Made by a program: the position numbers and the translations under genes. Of a stretch of 64,000 nucleotides of DNA, positions 1 through 9,361 are shown piece after piece. The DNA is from Silene latifolia (Eukaryota; Streptophyta; Magnoliopsida; Caryophyllales; Caryophyllaceae), in assembly GCF_048544455.1 (NCBI RefSeq), contig NC_133537.1:65292134-65356133 (forward strand), in the 5' to 3' direction. The notes beneath the pieces are model-generated. The model was not told where the DNA came from and did not search any database. It worked only from the letters and a program-made list of their open reading frames with translations. Every line of letters begins with the position of its first letter. The first letter of the stretch is position 1.

Positions 1-301
1 GATACATCAATTGTTCCTCCAAGTATTGGAGTCGTTTCTCAGCTGCAATCATACCTACAGGAGGGTTAACCTCATGTGCTCCCATAGAAGGATTTTCATT
101 CCCGAAGTCATTCACAAATTCATCAGACCCTTCACTTTCTCGAGGAGGCAACCTTGTTTCCACAGTATATATTCGGCCTTCGATTGTGTCGAGGCGATCA
201 TACACTTGGTCTTGAGTGACTTGGAGACGAGCTAGCGCGGCTAGGATTTGATCATTACCATTCAAGGGTTGATTATTGCTCACGTCGCTTGTGTCAGGCA
301 T
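1..301 (-). CDS. Gag N-terminus of the Tat/Ogre-like gypsy element (partial)
   Basis: On the minus strand an ATG at 301-299 opens a frame with no stop to the left edge (100 codons). It begins MPDTSDVSNN and continues with a Gln/Asn-rich, then hydrophilic, helical segment (LAALARLQVTQDQVYDRLDT) and ends in the window with an acidic Pro-containing linker. This is the low-complexity N-terminal leader typical of gypsy gag proteins; the conserved gag core and zinc knuckle would lie off the window. Assignment rests mostly on position, about 780 nt downstream of a primer-binding site and LTR end. The frame is open here, but whether the whole gag is intact cannot be seen. Confidence 0.6.
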   Translation of the reverse strand, partial: MPDTSDVSNNQPLNGNDQILAALARLQVTQDQVYDRLDTIEGRIYTVETRLPPRESEGSDEFVNDFGNENPSMGAHEVNPPVGMIAAEKRLQYLEEQLMY

Positions 302-1077
302 CTTGGAAACTGAACAATAAATCGACGACGAATCAAAACATGATCGACCATTCTAGCACACTTACTTGGAAAAAATGTTTTGACATGTAGAGTGGGAGTG
401 TGCCACTCGTGTCAAGTGAGTTTTTGAAGAAATGACAAAGATTGAAAATGTTGGTCCTAGTCAACTGTAGTGTAGTTGTAGGAGTGGACTTGAAGTGAGG
501 TTTTGAAATGGGCTTTGAGGCCCGAATTTTGACTCGACAATTGGACAGAGTTTTGACTGGTTTTGCGCTAATATTGGGCTTATGTTCGAAATTTTTACAT
601 TTTGAAAGAAATTTTGACTTTTACAAAAATCGTCATGGTTTTGTTTAGAAATGGTGTTCACATATGGTACAAGCATTTATACAGGCATTATAACGGGATG
701 CTGAGTGCATTTAAAAGGGTTTTGGCTTAAAGGGTGGGTTGCCATACCGAGAAATCAAACCCGCGGTCTGGGGAGAGGCTCGTACCAAACAGGGGTAAGG
801 CCGATTCATAGAATATTTCCTCGAGTAGTGAAAGCCCTTGATACAAACAAGAGTAAGTACCATGGTATGGTTGATGTCGATCGATATCCATCCTTAAGCC
901 CAAATAAGAATTTGGACCGTCTAGACGGGACGATTGGTCGAATGGGTTGGGTTGGGCCTAGGAAGGCCGATTAAACGATCTAGGAAGACCGAGTTATGAA
1001 AACCGACAACTGTCTTGTACAAACTATTCCCTAACCTTGTTCAAGTTTCACCCTTGGCAACACGTAAGTGTATTAAT
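302..1077 (-). other. Leader (5' untranslated region) of the Tat/Ogre-like element
   Basis: Region between the gag ATG and the primer-binding site. The small ORFs on either strand have no recognisable domain and I do not call them. A short palindrome around 917-930 (ccgtctagacgg) is present; nothing else stands out. Confidence 0.5.
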
Positions 1078-1094
1078 CCCCAGCGGAGTCGCCA
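1078..1094 (-). promoter_or_regulatory. Primer-binding site, tRNA-Arg type
   Basis: The minus strand reads TGGCGACTCCGCTGGGG three bases inside the LTR end (…CCACA at 1098). This matches the tRNA-Arg-type primer sites known for Tat/Ogre elements and fixes the element orientation as minus. Confidence 0.7.
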
Positions 1095-1097
1095 AAC

Positions 1098-1253
1098 TGT
1101 GGACGCGGGCCTACGGGGGCAAAAAGCGAGTAAGCTTTTCTTGTGCATTTGTGGAGTCGCCACCAATTTATTGTGGAAAATTGGAAACCGTTCGAATACC
1201 TCGTGCCATGTCAAGACACAAAGTAGTGACATGAACACCAAGAACTCGTTACC
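1098..1253 (-). repeat. 3' end of the Tat/Ogre-like 5' LTR (left piece)
   Basis: Left 156 bp of the LTR, cut off from the rest (29762-31937) by the Sirevirus insertion. The join is supported by the 5-bp TSD ttacc at 1249-1253 and 29757-29761. A second PBS-like string, GGTGGCGACTCC (minus strand, around 1151-1162), lies inside this piece. Confidence 0.7.
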
Positions 1254-2848
1254 TGAAGAGTCTATTGATCAAAAATACTCAAGAGGGGGGGGTGAATTGA
1301 GGATTTAAAACTTTTTGAAAGCTTTTTCGATAATGTATATGTAATTGATTATTTAAAGTTTATTGATTAAACTTTAACTAATCAACTAATGAAGGTAAAC
1401 GTAATAAGCGAAACAAACGAAAGAACGAAGAGACACACGGTTTTTGAAGTGGTTCAGTTTCACAAGTCGAAACCTACGTCCACTATTCTCGATTAATAAG
1501 TTTAGTACCTTTCTACGGATTACAAATTTACTAACCCAACTCGTACAACTAACTCTAGCTGTAACTCAATGAGTACCGTTAAATACTCGAGTGACTAACT
1601 TACGCTAATAAGAAAGCACTAATGATTCTAACAAAGGTTCACGTTAATGAACAAGTTAAGAAATCAACTAAGCACTATTATCTTATAACGATAAATGAAG
1701 AACGAGTATGCGAGCTTTATAAACACACGACCTTTCAAAATAACAAAACGGTTTTCTTTTTAAAAACACACGGTTTTGCTTTGCAAAGATGAAATCAAAT
1801 TTTATGCTTAAGGTCTCTCTGATAGATGTTGTAAATAGCAAAGTATTTATAGGAGAAAAGGAAGTAGGCTACACGGTTTTGTCAAACCCTAATAGCCGAA
1901 ATATTAAGATATAAAAACAAATTATATCTTATTATTATCTCTTTCCTAAAAGCATTAAAAGATAATAAAGAATATTAAGAGATAGAATATAATCTTTCCA
2001 AATATTATCTTTACTATAAATTCTAAGATTATGATAAGATTTCCTAAAACAAGAATATCTTTTACCATAAACAAATATATTAAGTAAGATATATAAGATA
2101 TGTAAAGATATTATTATAGAATAAAATCTTTACCTAATATACCCTAGGCAACATGAGATATCACGGCCCATAAGACTCGTGAATTGTGCAAACCCTAACC
2201 TTAATATATGATTAGAATTTAGGTTTAAAGAGAGGCTATGTTGAAACCCTAATTAATAGCAAGGTCCAACTCATAGGTTGATCCATTATGACTACTAATT
2301 AACGTTCACAACAAAACCGGACTCCTCACTAAACCGGGCTTTGAAATATAAATACTTTCATTAAAACATTTAAAATGAACTTTAAACAGTTATAAAACAA
2401 CTTTCAAAACATTTATAAGTCGTGTATAAAAACTCAGCATTTCAATGTTATAGTGGGAGAGCTATAACATTGAGCTCTTTTACTAGTAATGTTATAGCTG
2501 CAAAGCTATAACTTTACCAATTCAAGAAACTCATTCTTGATTACCATTACGAGATAATCACCTATATTATTCTAATCTTCAAGGAGATCTTGAGTACGGG
2601 CTACGTCATCATCCAAGCTTGATTAATCTTTAGACGAGCTTCGTCTTCACATAATTCTTGAATGAATCTTGAACCGTTTGATCTTGATTGAAGGCTTGAA
2701 CGTTTCATGCAATTGTCATAATCTCCCTTGTTGCTTGTAATAGGTTAATTCTAAAATACTTAACAAACGATTATACGCAACAAGTATATAGATTGTAAAG
2801 CACCTTGACATCATCAAAACATAAACATATAAGCTATATGGTTCAACA
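1254..2848 (-). repeat. Left LTR (3' LTR) of the Sirevirus-like element
   Basis: 1595 bp, starting TGAAGAGTC and ending TTCAACA on the plus strand. Nearly identical to 28160-29756. Contains a G-run near its left end and two perfect inverted repeats built on GTTATAG/CTATAAC (2444-2471 and 2491-2512). Confidence 0.92.
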
Positions 2849-2863
2849 AATTCCCCCTTTTTG
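2849..2863 (-). promoter_or_regulatory. Polypurine tract of the Sirevirus-like element
   Basis: Minus strand reads AAAAAGGGGGAATTT directly against the LTR start TGTTGAACC; this is the plus-strand primer for reverse transcription. Confidence 0.85.
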
Positions 2864-3374
2864 ATAATGGCAAGCCTCCTAAAATTTGTGACTAATTGAG
2901 TAGTTTCCCCTCAATATAATACCGTTATCTTGATAATAAAGATTAACGCAAGATCCAAACGATTCTTCAAAAACCGAAACTTTAAGGACTTTAAGAGACA
3001 ATTGGTCTTGACAAGGAGCAAGCTTAGGTAGATGCTTACTATAAAGTTCTTTCCCCCTCTTGACATCATCCAAAAGCTAAGAACAAATCAAAAATGACTA
3101 GAATAATATAAGACGAGACAAGAGATAAAACGTCATAGGAAATAGTAATAACACGCAAGACTATAAGCATCCAAAAGATAAGTATCATACAAACTAGGAA
3201 TTAAACATGTAAAAGCCAAAGTGGGCCGAATTAACACATGTCTAATGAAACACATGGGCCATAACCACAAGTGCATTGCCAAAATGGGCCGAATGATAAT
3301 GTTTAAACACACCAACACAAAAGAAAAAGAAAGCTAAGTAAGATAAAGGCTAGATGTGGTAAGACGAGAGGAAA
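2864..3374 (-). other. 3' untranslated stretch of the Sirevirus-like element
   Basis: About 500 bp between the extra ORF and the polypurine tract. No ORF or repeat I can support. Confidence 0.5.
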
Positions 3375-4988
3375 TCAAATGTTACGGGTCTTATATGGGT
3401 TGACGTAGTCGGGCCTAGTACGATGCTCTAAGGCATCAAGACGGTCAAACGAGCTCCGAACCAGCTGAGAAAGAGTACCAATGCTCCTTTTAAAGTTAAG
3501 CACTTTCAAGGAAAGAGCTTTTGTGGCCTCCAACGTGAGCGCTTGATCACCCGCCATTGCTTTCCCGTGCATAACCAAAGCTCCACCCTGACTCGTAAGG
3601 AAAGTGAGACGATCACCGTGTGGGAACACTTCCCCATGAATTGCCTTCAACTCCCTCTCAAAACCCGCTAATCTTTTGTCCACTTCCTCCATCCAAGAGT
3701 ACACCCGAGTAGCATCCAAGCCCGAGTCTAAAGACCGAGATGGTCCAACCCGTGACAACACCGTAGCCAAATTAGTCGAATGCTCCTCAAATTTCTCCAT
3801 TAAACCACTCATAAACCCCTCCAATTTTGACTCCATAGCTCCCAAACCCGAATCTACCGGGGTTTTCTCAACATCTTTAGAAAGAAGCAACTCGGGTCCA
3901 TCAACAACAAGACCCATTAGCTTGATCAACTTGTCACACATACAGTCCCGCGCACTAACACCGTAGCTATCTTGTCCCACCACACGCTTAATCTCCAACA
4001 ACCGAGACACCCACATCCCATACGGTAAATCGATTGTGGTGCTCAACTTCTCTTTTGTCACGGTAAGACTTGTTTGAATTATACGGTGCAACACGACATT
4101 ACCCAAATTCACTTTCTGACCTTCCAACCAAGAATAGACCATTATGGCTTCATAACTCGACACCTTATCACGGCCTCCTCTCCTCGGCACCACTATGTTC
4201 CATAAAAAGTTCAAGAGGAACTTGATTTTTGCCGAGAGAGGACGAACCACGATATTACCTCCCTCCGTCATCTCCTCAAAATACTTCTTCACTAACAACT
4301 CCTTTTCACTCACAACATTAGACCATTTAAGACTCGGATTTAATTCAATTCCTTCATCAGGAACCGAAAAAGCAGAGCAAAAATCCGAAACAGAGACCGT
4401 CACATCCACTCCATTAACAACCGCATGCAAGACTCCTTTCTTAATTGAGACACTAGCAAAGAATTGAACCACCTCAACTGGGTAAACAGGACCCGAAAAC
4501 TGACTAATGTGACTCCACCCTTGAAAATCAAGAAAATTAACAAAGAAATCAAGAGCGGGAACACTAACCAACCAAGATTTCGGATAGTACCTACCACCAT
4601 GAACGGAATACCCCAACACTCGATTAACTAGGATGCTTTCATCATGAGTAAGCCGAACACGATTTAACCCTTCCTTGGTCACGGCTTTTGAAACATCCCT
4701 AAGCAAGGTACGAGCAACACCATTCCAAACTATTACCTCGGGTTCCTCCACAGCTTCACTATTATCGACAACCACCTTATTTTTTCCTTTGAAAAGACGG
4801 CGTCTTTTGCCTTCGGACACCGAATCGTCCCGACTACGAAACAGGGGCGAATTTTGGTTTGGTTGTGGTGAAGGACAATTAATGGAATGAGGATCATGTG
4901 GTGGTAGAGGTGATGTTTGGTTATGAAAGGGGCGGTTATGGTGGTGACGGGTTGAAGATCGGATATTTTTTGCATTAGTTGGATTCAT
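3375..4988 (-). CDS. Extra 3' ORF of the Sirevirus-like element (plant transposon protein type, env position)
   Basis: Open frame of 537 codons between pol and the 3' LTR, where Sireviruses carry an envelope-like or other additional ORF. The frame is open 43 codons further upstream, to a TTG at 5117, but the first ATG is at 4988. The N-terminus is His/Pro/Ser/Asn-rich with a basic patch (GKRRRLFKGK, about residues 60-70). Residues about 120-330 resemble the domain known as putative plant transposon protein (the WSHISQF ... VYPVEVVQFFASV ... VNGVDVTVSVSDF pattern). The C-terminal third is helical. No signal peptide or membrane segment is visible in the ATG-started protein, so an envelope function is not supported. 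It is uninterrupted, while pol upstream carries several breaks. Function unknown. Confidence 0.8.
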   Translation of the reverse strand: MNPTNAKNIRSSTRHHHNRPFHNQTSPLPPHDPHSINCPSPQPNQNSPLFRSRDDSVSEGKRRRLFKGKNKVVVDNSEAVEEPEVIVWNGVARTLLRDVSKAVTKEGLNRVRLTHDESILVNRVLGYSVHGGRYYPKSWLVSVPALDFFVNFLDFQGWSHISQFSGPVYPVEVVQFFASVSIKKGVLHAVVNGVDVTVSVSDFCSAFSVPDEGIELNPSLKWSNVVSEKELLVKKYFEEMTEGGNIVVRPLSAKIKFLLNFLWNIVVPRRGGRDKVSSYEAIMVYSWLEGQKVNLGNVVLHRIIQTSLTVTKEKLSTTIDLPYGMWVSRLLEIKRVVGQDSYGVSARDCMCDKLIKLMGLVVDGPELLLSKDVEKTPVDSGLGAMESKLEGFMSGLMEKFEEHSTNLATVLSRVGPSRSLDSGLDATRVYSWMEEVDKRLAGFERELKAIHGEVFPHGDRLTFLTSQGGALVMHGKAMAGDQALTLEATKALSLKVLNFKRSIGTLSQLVRSSFDRLDALEHRTRPDYVNPYKTRNI

Positions 4989-5117
4989 GATGATGGTGAT
5001 TGTTGAAAAAGGAGGTGATGGTGATGGTTTGTGTAAAGAAGATGAGTTGTGATGATGGTAAAAATTTGAGAGAAAGAAAAGTATGCAAGTGGGGTTGGGT
5101 GGACGGGTAACACGCAA

Positions 5118-5506
5118 GGAGGGTAGATATAGGTGTAGGCTAGGGTTAACAAGTGGAGGTCAATTATGGTAAGTGTCTTAATTAGGAATTAGTATTATGA
5201 TAGGTATAAGAATTTATGGTGATAAGACAAGAATTAGGAAATTGATTTTATATAGGAAGCATGAGCCGTGTATATGAGAGCTTATTTGGAAGATTTTTGT
5301 AAATTGGAAAGATAAAAATATGGTGTGCTTTGTTTATTGTGATAAGGAATAAGTTTGTATAATAATTAAATTCTAAATACCAAATTGAATTTTATGATAA
5401 AAATATCTCTATAAACGAAATTATTCATGCAACGCAATATACGGACACAGTCATATAATCTTAACCTAACTAGTCAGTCATAAAAAGATTGAACAAGTAT
5501 AGAAAC
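5118..5506 (-). other. Spacer between pol and the extra ORF
   Basis: AT-rich, roughly 390 bp, with no coding frame. It could contain the promoter or splice site used to express the extra ORF, but no specific motif is convincing. Confidence 0.4.
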
Positions 5507-6293
5507 TTAGGTACCACCGATTAAACCAATTTCCAACCGTAAAGTCTCAAATCGTTCTCTAGCTAATGATTTTGTCAAAATGTCTGCCCATTGTTTTTCA
5601 GTACTACAAAATTCAAGTTTTATATTCCCCTTCTCAACATGGTCTCGTATAAAATGGTGTCTTATTTCAATATGCTTGGTACGAGAATGTTGTGCGGGAT
5701 TTTTAGAAATTATTATCGCACTAGTATTATCACATAGAATAGGAATACATCCTACATCAACACCATAATCACGTAATTGTTGCTTAAGCCATAAAAGTTG
5801 AGTACATACCAGTCCTGCAGCAATATATTCGGCTTCAGCAGTTGAGAGAGCAACCGAATTTTGTTTCTTCGAACCCCACGTGATGATACACGGTCCGACA
5901 AATGTGGCGACACCCGACGTGCTTTTTCTGTCTAGAGAACATCCTGCGTAGTCGGCATCAGAATAACAGACTAGATCAAAATTGCACTCCATTGGATACC
6001 ACAAATATAGAGTGGTCGTTCCAATTAAGTACGTAAGATTCGTTTTACGGCCGTCATATGCGATTCTTTGGGAGATGATTGATATCTCGCACAAACGCAT
6101 ACGCTAAACATAATATCGGGTCTACTTGCGGTCAAATATAACAGTGACCCAATCATCCCACGGTAAGTAGTTTCATCAACTGATTTACCGTTTTCATCCA
6201 ATGTCAATTTCTTGTTCTCGACCATTGGAGTAGGCATTGCATGTGAATTTTCCATTCCAAATTTCCAAATTAACTCTTTGATATATTTTTGTT
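5507..6293 (-). pseudogene. Sirevirus pol 3' part: end of reverse transcriptase and RNase H
   Basis: The C-terminal reverse transcriptase segment (around SLLYLTASRPDIMFSV) is read at 6293-6025. After a frameshift near 6030-6055 the RNase H domain follows at about 6050-5507, with the acidic YSDADYAG, the STAEAEYIAA segment and CDNTSAI. It ends at a TAA just before the spacer. This half of the enzyme is separated from the catalytic reverse transcriptase half (23131 onward) by the C1 insertion; the cut falls after the LGLQI-like segment (here FIGLQIQQTDEG) and the TSD gatgg is at 6294-6298. Dead by insertion and by frameshift. Confidence 0.9.
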
Positions 6294-6298
6294 GATGG

Positions 6299-7294
6299 TG
6301 TTGGAGCTTGTGTCCTCCACAAATTAGTGTGATAACATTAATAAATCTCTTAAAGGTTCACGAGGGTATACTTCGTATTTTAATCAGTTGATTAACGATT
6401 ACCTAATAACGGTTGGCTTGCTAGAAAGTTTGACGTTATTATCATACAGATGGCGGTGATCAACTGGTCCCTAAAGGTTACACCTATAGGATGTGTTTGA
6501 GATATGTGGTTATAGAAATATAATCACATTGATGCCTTATATGACTAAACAGTTAGTCAACGTGTTGATGAGACAATTATTTAATGAAGATTAAATAATA
6601 TTAGTTGAGACGAATTAACTGTCAATTCATAAATTGAATATAATAAGTTATATTTAATTAAATGTATGTAATGTTAGCTTGGACGAATTAATCTGTTAAT
6701 TCGTAATTAAATGTAATCGGTTATATTTAATATCAACAAGATGAATGTGTCATAGTGGTAATAGTGAGGGTACTCAAACCAAGAGGTCATGGGTTCGATC
6801 CTCACTAGATGACAATTTAACACATTTTATACATTTTTGGAAAAACCGAAAAAAGAGAAATGAATCTCTCTTATTTCGGTTAGCATTGGGCCGAAAATTA
6901 GGAGGGTAAAAATATCTCCCAATTCACTCCTCTTTTTCGGTTAGAATAAGAGGAAGAGGGAGCTCATTGTTCTACCCTAATAATCCTAACCTAATTTTTC
7001 ACTGCTTCTTGCCTCCTCTCATCAGAAAAAACAGAAAAATAACCTAAAATTTTTCAGAAAATTTAGGAATCGATTCTAGCAAAATCAAAGGGCTTTTCTC
7101 GGAGCATCTTGGGTGCAACTGATAGGAGAATATCATTGCGATATTGTTCATAGGCCGAATTAGCTAGGACCGAAGGTTATTTCGTCATCTCTTTACCCTT
7201 TTTGTTTATGCAATTTATTTTATGACATGCTTTCATCATGATTAATTCGTTATAGTCCTTATATTTAAAGGGATGCGTACAGATAAATCCCACA
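6299..7294 (+). repeat. Left (5') LTR of C1
   Basis: 996 bp. Pairs with 22142-23125. The copies differ by a short rearrangement near the start (right copy carries a duplicated cttaaaggttcacaagggta segment in place of about 45 bp) and scattered substitutions. Confidence 0.93.
6748..6814 (+). other. tRNA-like module inside the C1 left LTR
   Basis: 67-nt segment with pairing ends (TGTCAT ... ATGACA), an A-box-like TAGTGGTAATAG near the 5' end and a box B matching the pol III consensus (GGTTCGATCC, 6792-6801). Spacing resembles a tRNA, but the D and anticodon arms do not fold convincingly, so this is not called as a tRNA gene. The right LTR has the same module at 22579-22645 with one box B substitution (gggtttgatcc). 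Confidence 0.55.
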
Positions 7295-7296
7295 AG

Positions 7297-7309
7297 TGGT
7301 ATCAGAGCC
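7297..7309 (+). promoter_or_regulatory. Primer-binding site of C1 (initiator tRNA-Met)
   Basis: TGGTATCAGAGCC two bases after the left LTR end; the standard copia primer site. Confidence 0.92.
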
Positions 7310-7717
7310 AAGGCCACGAATTTTAATTTTGATGATTTTCATAAAATTGTTTGTAAACAATAATTAGGGTTTGCGAAAAAAAAAAGGTAATCGGCTGGAC
7401 TTTTTTTTTTGAGCCGTGGAATTTTTTTTGTCGTTTCCGTTACTGTTCACGGATGAACAGTACTTTAAAAAAAATCTGTTTTTTCCTTTCGGTTTCTCCT
7501 GAAAAACCGATTAAAGTTTTTTACGGCTGTTTTTGTTTATGCCGATTTGAAAGACATCCGAGAAAAGAAAATTTTTTTTCCTATTCATCGTTCATGTGGT
7601 TACCGTTCACAGTGGCGAATAATAAAAAAATTGTTTTGTTATGGTTTTTTGGAAAAAACGCAAGAAGAAAGAAATAAAAACGGGTTGTTTTTGTTGTTTT
7701 GTCTATCGAGCCGAGAG

Positions 7718-7755
<38 letters not shown>

Positions 7756-7772
7756 GTTTCTGTTACTGTTCA
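7310..7772 (+). other. C1 leader, first part
   Basis: Noncoding, rich in homopolymer runs (29 A at 7724-7752). Contains an inverted repeat TACTGTTCA cgga TGAACAGTA (7441-7462) and further TTACTGTTCA-like copies around 7600 and 7763. The chromovirus TSD gttca (7768-7772) is the end of the last copy. Confidence 0.55.
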
Positions 7773-9135
7773 TGTAACACCCCCTCATACCAAGGTGCCT
7801 TACCAGGACCACCCTACCATGAAAGTGCGTTACCATCTCGGTTTCCCGAGGCTAGTATATACCAAAGCGTCTGAATTGAGCATCATTATTAAAGTAATGT
7901 AAAATGCAAAGTTTACAATATCCAAAACCAAATACTGTCTAACGAAATACAACCTCAAAGTCTTAACATTAAAAGAAAACTCGCTAAAACTCAGACAGTG
8001 ATGCTATGACTCGTGGTGGCTAGTCCCCCAAGATAGTCCCCAAGCTCTCACTAGCAAAACCTGTCAAGCCTGCTCACCATCCCCGAATGGATCACCGCAG
8101 ATTCCACAAACAACAACGGGGTCAGTATTATGCAACTAACAAGACAAACAAATGCAATACTCGTCTGATCATCACCAACTCCCAATCACCCAAGCTCACA
8201 TAGTAACCGACTACACACCAAAGTGTGTAGCCCCCACGTGCCCATTACCCATCGCAACAAGGTAATCCTCGCCTTGATTGGTGACCGCAGCCGATCCCAC
8301 CTAGTCCGGCTCCTCAACGAGCGACAACAACCCCTGTCCCTTAATGTGCACATCCCCTCCCGTGGCGGGTTCCACGGAGGGCGAACCAGGGTGTGAAGCC
8401 ACTCCCGCAAGTGACTCCACCACAATCACAATCACATGACATTACAGTCATCTCAATCCCCTCACACCAACACTGTCACAAAAACCTTCATTCTACGATG
8501 ATCAATAGACGACGATAGTTACAACAACAAGTCATGTAAAGCACAGTAAACTGAGTAGGGAAACCCTACCTTAGCAATAACAGCAGTATGCAACACGAAC
8601 AATCAAAAAGGCTCCTCTACGAAGTCTTCTCCTATACAATGATCATGCAACACCATTACACTTTGTACAATTCTCAAACTCTTCTTCTCATATAAATGTA
8701 CAGTAACTCACAACAATACAAATAATCATGAAGATAGAACTTACCAACAGTGTAACGAGAACTTAAACGCAAGAACCACGACGATTATCCACACAATGAC
8801 GCTACGAAATGCTTAAGAGGAGGATTAGGGAATGATTTGGGTGTGATTAGGTTAACGTAGAAATGATAACGCTTAGGAAATGATATTAGAAACTGACGCG
8901 GTTGTATAAAATACCCTAAACATTCCCTAATCAAACCGTCGAAATAACACTCCGCCAAACCGGACACTCGGTCGAGTGAGTGCATACTCGGCCGAGTGTC
9001 CAATACTCGGTCGCGTATTCACTATACTCGGCCGAGTATTCCCAGTAACCAAAATAACACGCACCCAGCAGCACTACTCGGCCGAGTAGGCTCTACTCGG
9101 TCGAGTAGGCTCCAAAGAGAATCCGTAGTGTTACA
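7773..9135 (-). repeat. Left (3') LTR of the chromovirus
   Basis: 1363 bp, nearly identical to 14784-16144. Carries a six-copy palindrome cluster (8966-9109), a hairpin CTACACAC caaa GTGTGTAG (8211-8230), and a GC-rich block around 8330-8420 that is conserved in the two other gypsy LTRs of this window (49249-50607 and 55581-56932). Confidence 0.93.
8966..9109. repeat. Palindrome cluster ACTCGRCCGAGT in the chromovirus left LTR
   Basis: Six copies of the 12-bp palindrome (actcggtcgagt or actcggccgagt, one degenerate as actcggtcgcgt) within about 145 bp near the 5' end of the LTR in element orientation. The same cluster is at about 15972-16118 in the right LTR. Confidence 0.9.
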
Positions 9136-9152
9136 ATCTTTCCCCCTAAAAA
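9136..9152 (-). promoter_or_regulatory. Polypurine tract of the chromovirus
   Basis: Minus strand TTTTTAGGGGGAAAGAT immediately before the LTR start TGTAACACT. Confidence 0.85.
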
Positions 9153-9361
9153 GAACTTCGTCCCGAAGTTCACACTCTACTACACAAGCAAGCACAACAC
9201 TACGCCACAAGACTATAACAATCACATGAGACAATTCCAAGGAACTATACAAGCATCACAACAAGTTACCCCAAACGCATTTCCCGACTCGAACCAAACA
9301 AAGAAAAAGAAACAACAAAACACCATCGCGACCATCTCCTACCCCCCTAAAAAGACAACGG

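Noticed and set aside
705-1308. Small plus-strand ORFs near the left edge
   Set aside because: Antisense to the leader and LTR of the Tat/Ogre-like element; no recognisable protein and they cross the PBS and LTR end.
3375-4988. Endogenous virus envelope gene
   Set aside because: No signal peptide, membrane anchor or cleavage site is visible; only position suggests env.
3375-5117. 580-codon version of the extra ORF
   Set aside because: The first 43 codons start at TTG; the first ATG is at 4988 and gives a plausible start, so I used 537 codons.
6748-6814. Functional tRNA gene
   Set aside because: Ends and box B fit, but the D and anticodon arms do not fold; better called a tRNA-like module.
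7453-7874. Lys/Phe-rich ORFs in the C1 leader
   Set aside because: They are translations of homopolymer A runs and cross the chromovirus boundary.
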